Virus record (IMG/VR): IMGVR_UViG_3300031772_002373
Span: 1-28,533 of that record
Length of the DNA: 28,533 bases
Strand: one strand, 5' to 3'
From: a virus
Both the position numbers and the translations under genes were made by a program. Below are positions 6,383 to 15,853 of the stretch, in pieces; position 1 is the first letter of the stretch; every line of letters begins with the position of its first letter. The notes beneath the pieces were generated by a model that worked only from the letters and a program-made list of their open reading frames with translations, did no database searches and was not told where the DNA came from.

Positions 6383-9300
6383 ATGACGACTGAGACATTA
6401 GCTGATGTTCCACTAAATGACCAGCGGGCTTCCCGCGTAGCGCAGAACGAGGCTTATAAGACTTGGGACGCGGCACAGCAAAAGTCCACAGCTAAAGGCC
6501 TGTACGATACCCTATCATATATCATGGCGGATAGGGGCATCCCTACTGTACCTGCATTCGCTGACTTTTTTGCGACTGCTCAAAAGTACGGATTTCTAGC
6601 GGTAAATGATGCGCTCTATGGTGCTTATTTGCAACCTGCCACAGAGAATTGGGATTATTCCGTCTCCCCAGACGAGATATTAAGCGCATTCACTACCGCA
6701 GTAACTCCAGTAGCGTCTGCGGGCCTTACAAAGTTTGTCCAGTCCCAACAGGTCGTGGTGCAGCCCTCCCCTGTTGGCGAGGAAGCCTGGAATAGTCAGT
6801 ATCTCCCCCTGCAAGAAGCCTTGTCCTACCCAGCTGGAGAGCCATACAATAGCGCGCGTGCCTATCAAGGTCTAATCAGCAACCTCACCATGTTCGGCCT
6901 CCAGGCGAAGGCCCCTGATTGGAAGTCCTTTTTTGAGTCTGTGGGCAAGTATGGCCTCCAATACACAATGGGAGTCTATGAGAAACAGACAGGGCTGGGA
7001 ACTAAATTTGAAACCAATGCCCCTCTTGCCGCTCCTGCACCTGAATATCTGGGGCAGCCGGGCACCACGGCGTATCCTTTCCTCACTATGCCCGAAGTCT
7101 TGAATCCTGAGCAGGCTCTGGTCAAGGGCGTAGAGATACCGGAGGGCTGGTTTGTCAAACTCACCCCGGACAAGAGTGAGCGCGGGTACAGTGTCACCTA
7201 CATAGGACCCGACAAGTCCGAAGTGCCTGAAGGCCAACTCTTCCAGGATGAGGCTGGCGTCTGGCTCACTCCCACGGAAGTAAAGAATAGACAAGTGGCA
7301 GCAGATAAACTAGATGAACTTACCGGACTCGTGGGTGGGGCACTTCCTGATAAGGACAAGACAAATATACTTCAGTGGGCACAGGAAAACCCGGAAGAGT
7401 ACGCCAATGCGCTGGCAGCAGAGGGACAGAACCCGCAGACCGAGGCGCTGCTCAGGTATACTGTCCCTGGGATAACCGATGAGCAGATAGACCAGATATT
7501 CAACCCGACTGCTACCACATCAGCTCTTGAGGCAACGATGCGTGCGGTTTTTCCCACCGAAAACCTCCAAGACCTTCTAACTTACGCCAGCAGTTCCCCT
7601 GATGAATTCCTGAAGAACTTAGTTGCTATTAAAGGTCGCACACCCGCTGTAGAAACGCTGTTAAGTCAACTATTCCCCGGCATGACAGCCCCACAAAAGG
7701 ACTGGATGTTCAAAACGGATACGGAGAAGGTAGCATGGCTGGAGGAGACAGGCAAACTCGGAGCGCAGCGTAATGAGACCGTCAAGACTGCGATACCTGG
7801 CATAACTGACGAAGAGATAAGCACTATCTACGGCAACCTGTCTCTTGCCTCTGCTAAAAGCCCTATAGAATCTGGGTTCGGACCTCAACTTTTGGCAGGG
7901 GCGAATAACTGCTGGGGCGATATTACCCTGCCTCAAATTTTTAATCCCAAGACAGGTAAACTCGAAATAAGCCAGCCATCCCTTCCTAAGGGCGACCTTC
8001 TCGCGCCATTCAAGGATGTGTTAGCAGTTCTCAATAAGTATGTTGATCGCCCCTGGGAAGTGGCAGTCATGCAGGCACAGGCCAGTCTAAACATCGTCGG
8101 CGGAATACTGGGGCAGGGAATGGTAGGGCAGGTTGACCCCCTGGACGATGCTGTTACTAAGAAACTTCAGGAGAACCGGGACAAGTACGGATTCTGGGGG
8201 GCTTTAGTATCGGAGGACGTGCCCGATATATGGAACGACTTCGCGGCCACCCTGCCCGGAGGAAAGCTCACCACAACTGCCATCAGCTTCCTCAACCCGG
8301 TCTATCTTATCCCAGTGGGCGGGTCATTCGGACTGGCGGCAAAGTTCACCAGCAAGATTCCCATCATCGGCGAATCGTTGGCTAATATAGCGGGTGGAGT
8401 CCAGGCAATCGAGAAGGGTGTGGGAGAGATTCTGATAGTTGCGCCTATAAAAGGTGCAGCCAAGTACACAGGCAAAGCCCTGGAAGCAGTCGGCAAAGAG
8501 ATAGGGGACGTTGCCGTAGCCCAACTCATCAAAGAATCCGGGCACCTCCTTCCCCTGATGGAACTGCCCAGCAACGAGAAACTTCTAGCCGAACTCCTGG
8601 CCCCCAACTGGATGAGGACAGTGGTTCAGACTGCCGCTAAAGTACCGGCCATCAAAACAGGGATTGAAGTCTCACTGGGCAAGAGGATATTGATTGAGCA
8701 GGGCGTCAAGGATGTTGAGAATGCCATGGGGCAAGCTGCTGTAATCAAAGGCGCTATCGATAGAATGGGGGTAGACGCCGCTTCGCTCAAGGTTAATGAA
8801 CTCGCCGCTCTGATCTCTGACGACAGGGGATTCTTTGGCTTCACTGACAATGCCTATTCTGAGATGATGGCAAAAAGGATACTGCCCGAATACAAGGCGG
8901 CGGCTGAAGCGGCGGGACCCGAGGCGGCTGCTCAGTTCGGCACGCTGGAGCACATCTTCCAGAAGCCTGATATGTATGACTGGACTGGGATTGAGCAGGG
9001 GTTGACCTATATTGAACGGGTAAAAGAGGTCAACCAGAAGGTTACAGCCTTATTGATTAAAGAGGGCGTTGACCCCAAAGTAGTTACTGAGGACTATCTC
9101 AAGAGGATAGTTGAGGGCTACACCGACACGGAAACAGGCAAGTTCATCCCTGTTAAGGGGCAACCTGGTATTAAGTCTACCAGCCTGGGCGGGAAGCCAG
9201 CCTACGAGATGCACCGCCAGTTCGAGACGATGGCGGACGGCATAGCAGCAGGATACCGATACGGCCAGTCCATGAGGACTTCTACAAGCGCCTATATCCA

Positions 9301-12300
9301 GGAGGCATTCAGGAAGATAGGCGACGAGAGGGCGCTGACCGAGATGAGTTCTCAGCTTGAAAAGCTGGGGATGAAGCCAAGAACAGTGAGCGAGATTGTA
9401 GCCCAGCAATACCCCGACCTGGTAGCAAAGTGGGGAGCGATCAAGACGGAAGCAGGGGCTTTGGGCAAGGCACAGGCTTTAGTTAATCAGGCGATAAGGG
9501 GAGAGAATATCCCGGGTCAAACCATTGATGCTCTCAAGAGATCAGGGGTTGAGATTCCTTTCGGTGGCACTCCTGTAACCAGGTCATTAGGAGAACGTTT
9601 CGAAAACGCTTTAGCTCTAACCGGACAGAACCGCACCTCTGCCCTAAGAGATTTAAGCGCAGATATTAAACAAGCTATTGGCAGCCGCAAGCCCACATGG
9701 TATCAAACCAGGGGCGAACTTACAGTTAAGACTGAACTGGCAAGACAACCCACCCTTACTGAAGGCTATCTCAGACAGGCATTCGCGGGCGGCAAGAAGT
9801 ACGACCAAGAGGCCATTGACGCCTTCAATAAGTTCTTTGGCTATACACCCGGGCGGCCAGAACTTCAGGCAACAGCCGATATTGCAGGCGTGTTAAGACT
9901 GACTAAGGCATCTCTGGACTTCTCGGCCATGAGCATCCAGGGACTGCCTTCCTGGGGGTTAGCCCATGCCACGCTGCTGAGTGACCCCGCGACTGGGGTG
10001 AAGATGCTTGGCGAGTGGTACAAAGCCTACGGGTACTCGATTAGGGCTTTCTTCGACCCCGAGACGTTATCAAAGTATATCGCCAAGGACATAGACTCGG
10101 AGATGGGGCGGATAGCAGCCACAGGGTCGTCCAGGGTGGTAGACTATTTCTCAGCCCTGGAAGCAAGAACAGGACTGGGCGGGTTAGCGGAGAAAGGTCT
10201 TTCCAAAATTCCCCTCAAACCTTTTGAGAGGGCAAACCAATCTTTCTACGCTGGCGGCGAGGTTGTTAGGAATGAGTTCTGGAAGATCATGTCCCCCAAG
10301 GCTATAGCCCAGGGGAAAGAGATTGAGTTGGCTCAGTTCCTCGATAGGCTGACCGGACTCGCTGATTCTCGGGCTGGGATGGTGCCGCTTACTGCCCGGC
10401 AGTTAGAGCAGACCTTCGCCTGGTTTGCCCCTAACTACACAAGGAGCTGCCTGACTCTTCTGGCGGATATATTCAGGGGCGGTATGACTGGGGCAGAGGC
10501 ACGGAAGGCGCTGGGTGGCATGCTAGGGGCAGGTGCGGCATTCTACAGCGCTACGGTCTATTCCATGGCGCTGCTGGAAGGTGCTACCGATGAGCAGGCT
10601 ATGGATAGGATGCTGGCAGGCTTTGGAGTAGTGCAGGACCCGATTACAGGGGACTGGTCGTGGAAGACCTCAAGCACATTTATGACCTTGCCTATAGGTA
10701 ATTACAACTTCGGGTTTGGCGGATTCTGGTATGGGCTGACCTCACTGGTAAGCAATATAGGCCAATCCTTACAGGAGACGGGAGGAAATAAAAGGACTGA
10801 CTTCCTCGCTCTAAACTTAGATAACCCCCTCGTTCAGTGGTGGTACAACAGGTCCTCGCCGTTGGTGGGAGCAGTATCTTCCTTGGTGGGCAAGAATCCG
10901 TATTTTTTGGGTGATCCTCTTGAGTCCCCCGCCCAGTTCGGGAAGTATGCCCTGAGTCTGATGGAGCCTATCTGGATGGAGGGGGGAATAAACCCGCTTA
11001 TCCCCAAGCTGGCGCAGCAATACGAAGTGCCCGAAGGGACATTAGCCAAGATTGCAACCCCTATCGGGCAAATTCTGGGCTTGAGGGTGAATCCCGACTT
11101 CTTGTGGACTAAGTTCTACGATGCGGCCAAGCCCCTGATAGCCAGGATTACCGACGATATGATGGCTCAATATACCTCTGCCGAGGAACTGCCGAAATAC
11201 TTGGAGGCCAGAGACAAGGGGACTCTGGGCTGGGCTAACCTGCCCAAACTATTGCAAGAACAGTTGAAGATGCTTTATCCCGACCTGACGGCTAAATATA
11301 ACCTTGCCCTGGATGACTCCAAGAAGAGGGACAGCGACCTATGGAAGAGCTGGACTGCCGATACTTCGGGCAATAAGGCGACCTATTATCAACGAGGCGA
11401 TGACCTCTGGAATCAGTTGCAGTCTGGCTCGATTGACACCAAGGCCATGCGGCAGTCCTGGAGCGATGCGGGACAGATGTACGGCATCGCCATAAATACG
11501 ATTGAGAACTCTACTGCCTACAAAGCCATCTACGACCAACTCAATGCCTCTCAAGCCGATGGCAGCAAGGATTCTCAGTACATGGATTTAGCCTTGCAGT
11601 CTTACAACTCGGTTATGTTCAGCGACTATCTGGATACTCAGGGGGAGTGGGACTGGGATACTAAAGACGCGGCAGTGCAGGACTTCAAAGACACCTGGGG
11701 TGAGGATGTTTACCAGCTTATCAAGAAGATGTACTCAGACAAAAAGCTGAGGGAGGGATTGAATCCCACCTTTGTGAGGCTGGCAGACGATAAAGACCTG
11801 CTGAATGAGTACTGGAAACTGCCCTATGCTACCTCAGACGAGAAGACAGCAAGAACGGATTACCTGACAAACAATCCCCAAGCTGACGCCCTGCTGGTGC
11901 TCTGGGGCTATAGGCAGAACATCCAGACTAAAGAGGCTTACGACATCCTGGTCAAAGAGGCCGATGAGCTGGGAATTCCATTGAGCCGAATCACGGGCTT
12001 GCCACCTGAGGAGATAGCACCATTTGAATTCGAGTATAACAAGATGTCTGCCGAATATGGGGCAGGCTTTAGCAATACAGCCGAGGCCAAACTCTATCTC
12101 CTAGACCCCAAGAATAAGAAGTACCTTGATTGGACAGGGAGGGATTTAACAGACGAGAATGGCGAACTGCCTAACATCAACGTCCTGAAGTTGCAGGTCA
12201 AGGATAGGACTCAGGCGGCGGAGTACAGCGCCTTGACCACAGATGAGGCACGCAAGAGTTATCTGGCTGCGAATCCTGAGTATGACGCTGACCGAATCAG

Positions 12301-13576
12301 GATAACCGCCTATAAAGCTGAACTTCCCGAGGCACAGGTTGACACCTTTGTGGAGTGGAGACAGACTGATTTCAAAGACTATGAGGACGACTGGTATCTT
12401 CAGGAGCATGGGGACTTCTTCGAGGCAGCGAAAGCCGCGAAGTTGATATCCGAAGAAACATACAGCAAGGAACACTTCAGCAAGGTGCCGACAAAGGCTG
12501 TCTGGGCACTTTACGAGGAATACAATACGCTTCCTCTGGGCAATGCCAGGGTGGAGTTCAGGAAGAAGAACCGCCCATTAGACCTGTGGATGTTCAATAC
12601 GAAGAAGGTGAGCAAGCTGGTGAGCGAGGGGCTGGTGGTAGAGAGGCCGCAGACGCTGACGACTGCCCCAACACCCGTGAAGACACCGAGTTTTAGTAAT
12701 GCACCAACGGGAGGGACAGGTGCGGGGGGAGGTGCTGTCCAAAATATGACGGAATTGAAATCTGCGCTAAACATTGGACAAAAGACAGATGTGGTTGATT
12801 GGATAACTACGAATTGGGAAAATCTGGAAGACATTAGCGCAAAGGTTCAATCTGTCATTGAGGCTAACCCTATATTGGATAAAATTGCAAATTACCTGAG
12901 TAAGACACCCTTGGTTGATGCTATTCAGGCAGACATTAAGAAAAATCCTGCATTGGCTAAGTTGGAATTGCTTGAGGGTGTTCAACCGCCAGAACCGCAG
13001 GATTACCCTGACCCAGTTAAGGGAGAAGCAGGTCATACTGTCGCTGAGTTGCCCAATGATGTGTGGAAGGCGTACTTTACCGATTACTGTGTACCCAAAG
13101 AAGCACAACAACTTATCCTGACTGGTGGTGCTGAACTGCAGGGCATGATAATGCCATCGGGGAAAATTGGCGAGCACGGAGTTGGTAGTTTGGCTGGATT
13201 TGCATGGTGGAAGGAAGGGAATCCTGGCAAGGGTGGGACAATAGAATTGGCAGGTTCGTTTGTCGAAGGGTTTGCAGCGAAACACGAAACATGGTGGGGG
13301 CAAGTGGAGAGTCAATGGATGGCACATGAGATTGCCCATTGGTATCAGGATAACGTACTTTCTGATGAAGAATATAAAGAATTTCAAAATTTACTTCCAG
13401 CCCTCAAAGGGACTGACTTGGGTGATTGGGTAATCGCCCAAGGTGCCAGTGAAGCCTATGCGTGTGTATATCAATACACACTACTTTATCCTAATCTTTT
13501 CCCGAAAGAGTTTGACAAGTTTTACAGTGGTTTAGGTATAAAAGAATTAAGGAAATGGGCAGAAACAAATCAATAG
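6383..13576 (+). CDS. Giant virion-type protein (2397 aa) with C-terminal HExxH domain
   Basis: One uninterrupted frame; SD GCGGAG. No signal peptide. The front (about residues 1-500) includes three degenerate helical repeats (about 325-484) each carrying I/F-P-G-I/M-T. From about 510 to 1420 it is long, helical and Gly/Ala-rich, with hydrophobic stretches (e.g. 1375-1400) after a region F-A-P-N-Y-T-R-S that resembles very large 'polyvalent' or internal virion proteins of phages. A Pro/Gly linker near 2095-2121 leads to a last domain with H-E-I-A-H-W (His2315, Glu2316, His2319) and a downstream S-E-A-Y (Glu2357), the layout of a gluzincin-type zinc peptidase. The likely role is an internal or ejected head protein that enters the host with DNA; the peptidase may act on cell wall, host or virion proteins. 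Roles are inferred. The bases encoding the last 280 or so residues look more AT-rich than the rest. Confidence 0.75.
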   Translation: MTTETLADVPLNDQRASRVAQNEAYKTWDAAQQKSTAKGLYDTLSYIMADRGIPTVPAFADFFATAQKYGFLAVNDALYGAYLQPATENWDYSVSPDEILSAFTTAVTPVASAGLTKFVQSQQVVVQPSPVGEEAWNSQYLPLQEALSYPAGEPYNSARAYQGLISNLTMFGLQAKAPDWKSFFESVGKYGLQYTMGVYEKQTGLGTKFETNAPLAAPAPEYLGQPGTTAYPFLTMPEVLNPEQALVKGVEIPEGWFVKLTPDKSERGYSVTYIGPDKSEVPEGQLFQDEAGVWLTPTEVKNRQVAADKLDELTGLVGGALPDKDKTNILQWAQENPEEYANALAAEGQNPQTEALLRYTVPGITDEQIDQIFNPTATTSALEATMRAVFPTENLQDLLTYASSSPDEFLKNLVAIKGRTPAVETLLSQLFPGMTAPQKDWMFKTDTEKVAWLEETGKLGAQRNETVKTAIPGITDEEISTIYGNLSLASAKSPIESGFGPQLLAGANNCWGDITLPQIFNPKTGKLEISQPSLPKGDLLAPFKDVLAVLNKYVDRPWEVAVMQAQASLNIVGGILGQGMVGQVDPLDDAVTKKLQENRDKYGFWGALVSEDVPDIWNDFAATLPGGKLTTTAISFLNPVYLIPVGGSFGLAAKFTSKIPIIGESLANIAGGVQAIEKGVGEILIVAPIKGAAKYTGKALEAVGKEIGDVAVAQLIKESGHLLPLMELPSNEKLLAELLAPNWMRTVVQTAAKVPAIKTGIEVSLGKRILIEQGVKDVENAMGQAAVIKGAIDRMGVDAASLKVNELAALISDDRGFFGFTDNAYSEMMAKRILPEYKAAAEAAGPEAAAQFGTLEHIFQKPDMYDWTGIEQGLTYIERVKEVNQKVTALLIKEGVDPKVVTEDYLKRIVEGYTDTETGKFIPVKGQPGIKSTSLGGKPAYEMHRQFETMADGIAAGYRYGQSMRTSTSAYIQEAFRKIGDERALTEMSSQLEKLGMKPRTVSEIVAQQYPDLVAKWGAIKTEAGALGKAQALVNQAIRGENIPGQTIDALKRSGVEIPFGGTPVTRSLGERFENALALTGQNRTSALRDLSADIKQAIGSRKPTWYQTRGELTVKTELARQPTLTEGYLRQAFAGGKKYDQEAIDAFNKFFGYTPGRPELQATADIAGVLRLTKASLDFSAMSIQGLPSWGLAHATLLSDPATGVKMLGEWYKAYGYSIRAFFDPETLSKYIAKDIDSEMGRIAATGSSRVVDYFSALEARTGLGGLAEKGLSKIPLKPFERANQSFYAGGEVVRNEFWKIMSPKAIAQGKEIELAQFLDRLTGLADSRAGMVPLTARQLEQTFAWFAPNYTRSCLTLLADIFRGGMTGAEARKALGGMLGAGAAFYSATVYSMALLEGATDEQAMDRMLAGFGVVQDPITGDWSWKTSSTFMTLPIGNYNFGFGGFWYGLTSLVSNIGQSLQETGGNKRTDFLALNLDNPLVQWWYNRSSPLVGAVSSLVGKNPYFLGDPLESPAQFGKYALSLMEPIWMEGGINPLIPKLAQQYEVPEGTLAKIATPIGQILGLRVNPDFLWTKFYDAAKPLIARITDDMMAQYTSAEELPKYLEARDKGTLGWANLPKLLQEQLKMLYPDLTAKYNLALDDSKKRDSDLWKSWTADTSGNKATYYQRGDDLWNQLQSGSIDTKAMRQSWSDAGQMYGIAINTIENSTAYKAIYDQLNASQADGSKDSQYMDLALQSYNSVMFSDYLDTQGEWDWDTKDAAVQDFKDTWGEDVYQLIKKMYSDKKLREGLNPTFVRLADDKDLLNEYWKLPYATSDEKTARTDYLTNNPQADALLVLWGYRQNIQTKEAYDILVKEADELGIPLSRITGLPPEEIAPFEFEYNKMSAEYGAGFSNTAEAKLYLLDPKNKKYLDWTGRDLTDENGELPNINVLKLQVKDRTQAAEYSALTTDEARKSYLAANPEYDADRIRITAYKAELPEAQVDTFVEWRQTDFKDYEDDWYLQEHGDFFEAAKAAKLISEETYSKEHFSKVPTKAVWALYEEYNTLPLGNARVEFRKKNRPLDLWMFNTKKVSKLVSEGLVVERPQTLTTAPTPVKTPSFSNAPTGGTGAGGGAVQNMTELKSALNIGQKTDVVDWITTNWENLEDISAKVQSVIEANPILDKIANYLSKTPLVDAIQADIKKNPALAKLELLEGVQPPEPQDYPDPVKGEAGHTVAELPNDVWKAYFTDYCVPKEAQQLILTGGAELQGMIMPSGKIGEHGVGSLAGFAWWKEGNPGKGGTIELAGSFVEGFAAKHETWWGQVESQWMAHEIAHWYQDNVLSDEEYKEFQNLLPALKGTDLGDWVIAQGASEAYACVYQYTLLYPNLFPKEFDKFYSGLGIKELRKWAETNQ

Positions 13577-13616
13577 AGGCATGGGGCGAAGTAGAGTACG
13601 GGTGGAAACCTCTTGA

Positions 13617-13952
13617 TTAGCCTTTCCAAACCCCTGGTGTATGCTCGGGTCTGTTGCTGCGATAGTTTCGGGTAAGCAGGTGAAGGATAAAGATGAACAG
13701 CACAAGAAGAACAATCCTGAACCAACCTGAACGCATGATGTCAACCCATGTGGGGTTATCGGGCGTAGAGATGGGGATTGCCTTTACCACAGGACCAGGC
13801 AGCCCTCTATCGAGGTAGTAACTCCACTCGTCCTCCGGAACGGGTTGGTAACGGTACTGGGGATGAGGATAGGCAGTTCCCTGGTAAACGCAGGTGCCAA
13901 CTAAGGCAATGAAACAGACTATCAAGAGGAAAAGCAAGAACTTGTAACGCAT
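13617..13952 (-). CDS. Minus-strand two-pass membrane protein (moron-like)
   Basis: 111 residues on the strand opposite to all other genes here. Residues about 4-24 form a hydrophobic N-terminal segment (signal anchor or uncleaved signal), then an outside loop of about 50 residues rich in Pro and Tyr, then a second membrane segment (about 77-95) and a short basic tail. No SD lies before the ATG; instead a perfect extended -10 sits 6 nt upstream, so the mRNA may be leaderless. A lone gene with its own promoter inserted between late genes is the hallmark of a 'moron', often expressed in lysogens to change host surface or exclude other phages. Family unknown; that role is only a suggestion. Confidence 0.65.
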   Translation of the reverse strand: MRYKFLLFLLIVCFIALVGTCVYQGTAYPHPQYRYQPVPEDEWSYYLDRGLPGPVVKAIPISTPDNPTWVDIMRSGWFRIVLLVLFIFILHLLTRNYRSNRPEHTPGVWKG

Positions 13953-13958
13953 AGCTTA

Positions 13959-13977
13959 ATTATACCACAATCGTCAA
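13959..13977 (-). promoter_or_regulatory. Extended -10 promoter of the minus-strand gene
   Basis: Read on the minus strand: TTGACG (13977-13972), 7 bases, then TATAAT (13964-13959) preceded by TGG, a perfect TG-n-TATAAT. The hexamer spacing is too short for a classic -35, so the extended -10 should suffice. The expected start site falls at or next to the ATG at 13952. Confidence 0.65.
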
Positions 13978-13979
13978 CG

Positions 13980-14011
13980 AGGGCGGAATCCTTATGGGAG
14001 CCGCCCTTTTT
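13980..14011 (+). terminator. Rho-independent terminator upstream of scaffold gene
   Basis: GGGCGG (13981-13986) pairs with CCGCCC (14001-14006), with an inner TCC/GGA pairing, and TTTTT follows. On the + strand it would end or dampen transcription from the giant gene. No + strand promoter is obvious between it and the scaffold SD at about 14027-14033, so partial read-through into the capsid genes is implied. Confidence 0.65.
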
Positions 14012-14040
14012 GATTAATAAAAAACAGGAGGTAGGTATTC

Positions 14041-14739
14041 ATGGATGCTCAGGAAACAAAGCAGGACGCTCTTCCCGCAGGGGGACAGCCTTCTGCCGAG
14101 AAACAGGAGCCTTCAACACCAAAGACATTCACGGAGGAACAGGTCAAAAAACTGGTGAATGAGAGGCATTCCACGCTGGACAAGACTATTGCCGAGCAGA
14201 AAAGGCTTATTGATAGGCTCTCCGGTGAAAAGGATGATCTCTCAAAAGCACAGGGTTCTCTCGCTGAGGAACTTGAAGCGGTCAAGGCCAGAATCGAAGA
14301 TGCCGAACTCTCCAAGGTCAAGGGCGACCCGGGGCTGTTGAAACTCTATCAGAATCAAAAGGACATTGAGAAGAGGACTAAAGCCCTGGCTCAGAAGGAA
14401 CAGGCATTGACGCAGAAAGAGGTAACTCTGACTGCAATGGAGAGGGAGATTGCGAAGGTCTCAGTAGGCGCGAGGATTGCCGAGACTGCGGTATCCCATA
14501 AGGTCAGCGTGGAAGCATTGGAGCAAGAATTGGAAGACCTGGGGATCACCGACCCCGCCCGCTTCAACAAGGTGGCTGAGAGATTGGCAGCCAGCAAAGG
14601 GAACAGGACCGGCGAAGGTCTGGTTACTGATTCCGGACTGAGTGTCGGAGGTGGTGGGGAACCTACCCAAGAACAATTAGAAAAGATGTCGATGGATGAG
14701 TACAAAACTTATCGCGACAAGCAAAAAAAAGGCAGGTGA
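14041..14739 (+). CDS. Capsid scaffolding protein
   Basis: 232 residues with an excellent SD (CAGGAGGTAGG). The N-terminal 35 residues are Pro/Gln/Glu-rich and disordered; residues about 38-150 are strongly charged, helical and coiled-coil-like with Lys/Glu/Leu heptads (runs such as A-Q-K-E-Q-A-L-T-Q-K-E). A Gly-rich hinge precedes a short C-terminal helix ending K-T-Y-R-D-K-Q-K-K-G-R, where scaffolds usually bind coat. It stands 4 nt before the coat gene, the standard scaffold position. It would guide procapsid assembly and then leave the head. Assignment is from pattern and place. Confidence 0.85.
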   Translation: MDAQETKQDALPAGGQPSAEKQEPSTPKTFTEEQVKKLVNERHSTLDKTIAEQKRLIDRLSGEKDDLSKAQGSLAEELEAVKARIEDAELSKVKGDPGLLKLYQNQKDIEKRTKALAQKEQALTQKEVTLTAMEREIAKVSVGARIAETAVSHKVSVEALEQELEDLGITDPARFNKVAERLAASKGNRTGEGLVTDSGLSVGGGGEPTQEQLEKMSMDEYKTYRDKQKKGR

Positions 14740-14743
14740 CTAA

Positions 14744-15853
14744 ATGGGAACATACTTAACTCCAACTATCATCGCTAAAGAGGCGTTGATAGTGTTGGAA
14801 AACAACTTAGTCTTGGCGGGCTTGGTGCACCGAGACTACTCAAAGGAATACAAGAAAATCGGCTCTACCGTAATTGTGCGGAAACCGACCACGTTCACGT
14901 CCACGACCGTATCCAACACGGTGAACTTGAGCACGGCGACTGAGAGCAGCGTGGCAGTTGTGCTGGACAAGCACCTGGACATTACGTTCAACGTCTCGTC
15001 CCAGGAACTCTCGTTGACTATAGTGGACTTCAGCGAGCAGTTGATTCAGCCAGCGATGAGGGCACACGCGCAGGCTATCGATGCGTATCTGGCAGCGCTC
15101 TTCATAGATATACCGAATTTCTACACGGTAACATCTACCGCCGTTGCTGCCGATATAGCACACCTGAGAGAAGTGCTCAACCTCAACGGGGCTCCGATGG
15201 AAGACCGGAGATGTGTTCTGCATCCATCCACTGAAGCAGCCTATGTCTCGCTCGACGCTTTCCTGCACGCAGACAAGAAGGGTAGCACTGATGCAATCAA
15301 GGAAGCTCACATGGGGCGAGTGATGGGCATGGACTTCTATATGGATCAGAACATCAAAACCCACACCGGCGGGGACATGGCTGACGTAACAGGCGCTATG
15401 AAAGGCGCTCTGGCTGTAGGTGATGGCACAGCAACCATTGATGGTATAACCAGCGCTGGAACAGTTCTCGCAGGGGATTGCTTCAAGATTACTGGCTATC
15501 CAGTCTGGGGTGTTGTGACCACAAACGCTACTGCCAGCGCAGCGACTATCACTGTGGTCTTTACGCCGGTGATAGACCGGGTGATTGCCACCACGTCCGT
15601 GGTGAACTTCACCAAGACGCACAAGGCGAACCTCGCGTTCCATAAGAACGCCTTTGCCCTGGTGACTGCGCCTCTGGCTCCTCCCATCGGCGGAGCTGGT
15701 GCGGCAGTCCTGGAGTACAAGGGGTTAAGTGCTCGTGTAGTTTACGATTACACGATGATGACCAAGCAGAACTTGATTTCCATAGACCTACTCTGTGGAG
15801 TCAAGACGCTTGATCCCAAACTGGCGGCCAGGTTCGTAGATAGCACCAACTGA
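14744..15853 (+). CDS. Major capsid protein, P22 coat type
   Basis: 369 residues, SD AGGTGA. Features of the P22 coat group of the HK97 fold: an N-terminal helix with L-T-P-x-x-I-A-K-E-A-L, the G-S-T-V-I-V-R-K-P strand (about 40-48), the segment F-N-V-S-S-Q-E-L-S-L (about 82-91) followed by D-F-S-E, and a late A-F-H-K-N-A-F-A-L (about 303-311) before A-P-L-A-P-P. Residues about 226-290 are Thr/Ala/Gly-rich beta sequence in the place of the P22 insertion (I) domain. It forms the icosahedral shell with the scaffold made just upstream. P22-type coat with a portal and no recognised tape measure fits a short-tailed phage but does not prove it. Confidence 0.88.
   Translation: MGTYLTPTIIAKEALIVLENNLVLAGLVHRDYSKEYKKIGSTVIVRKPTTFTSTTVSNTVNLSTATESSVAVVLDKHLDITFNVSSQELSLTIVDFSEQLIQPAMRAHAQAIDAYLAALFIDIPNFYTVTSTAVAADIAHLREVLNLNGAPMEDRRCVLHPSTEAAYVSLDAFLHADKKGSTDAIKEAHMGRVMGMDFYMDQNIKTHTGGDMADVTGAMKGALAVGDGTATIDGITSAGTVLAGDCFKITGYPVWGVVTTNATASAATITVVFTPVIDRVIATTSVVNFTKTHKANLAFHKNAFALVTAPLAPPIGGAGAAVLEYKGLSARVVYDYTMMTKQNLISIDLLCGVKTLDPKLAARFVDSTN

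Noticed and set aside
12767-13387. 206-codon minus-strand ORF over the HExxH domain
   Set aside because: Cys/Phe/Ile-rich antisense product with no motif; the + strand has the coherent zinc-peptidase pattern.
13577-13616. Terminator for the minus-strand gene
   Set aside because: No stem with a following T-run could be found on the minus strand in this stretch.
14840-15643. 267-codon minus-strand ORF
   Set aside because: It lies wholly inside the P22-type coat gene, is rich in His, Arg and Cys of no clear pattern, and has no ribosome site of note; a shadow of the coat frame.
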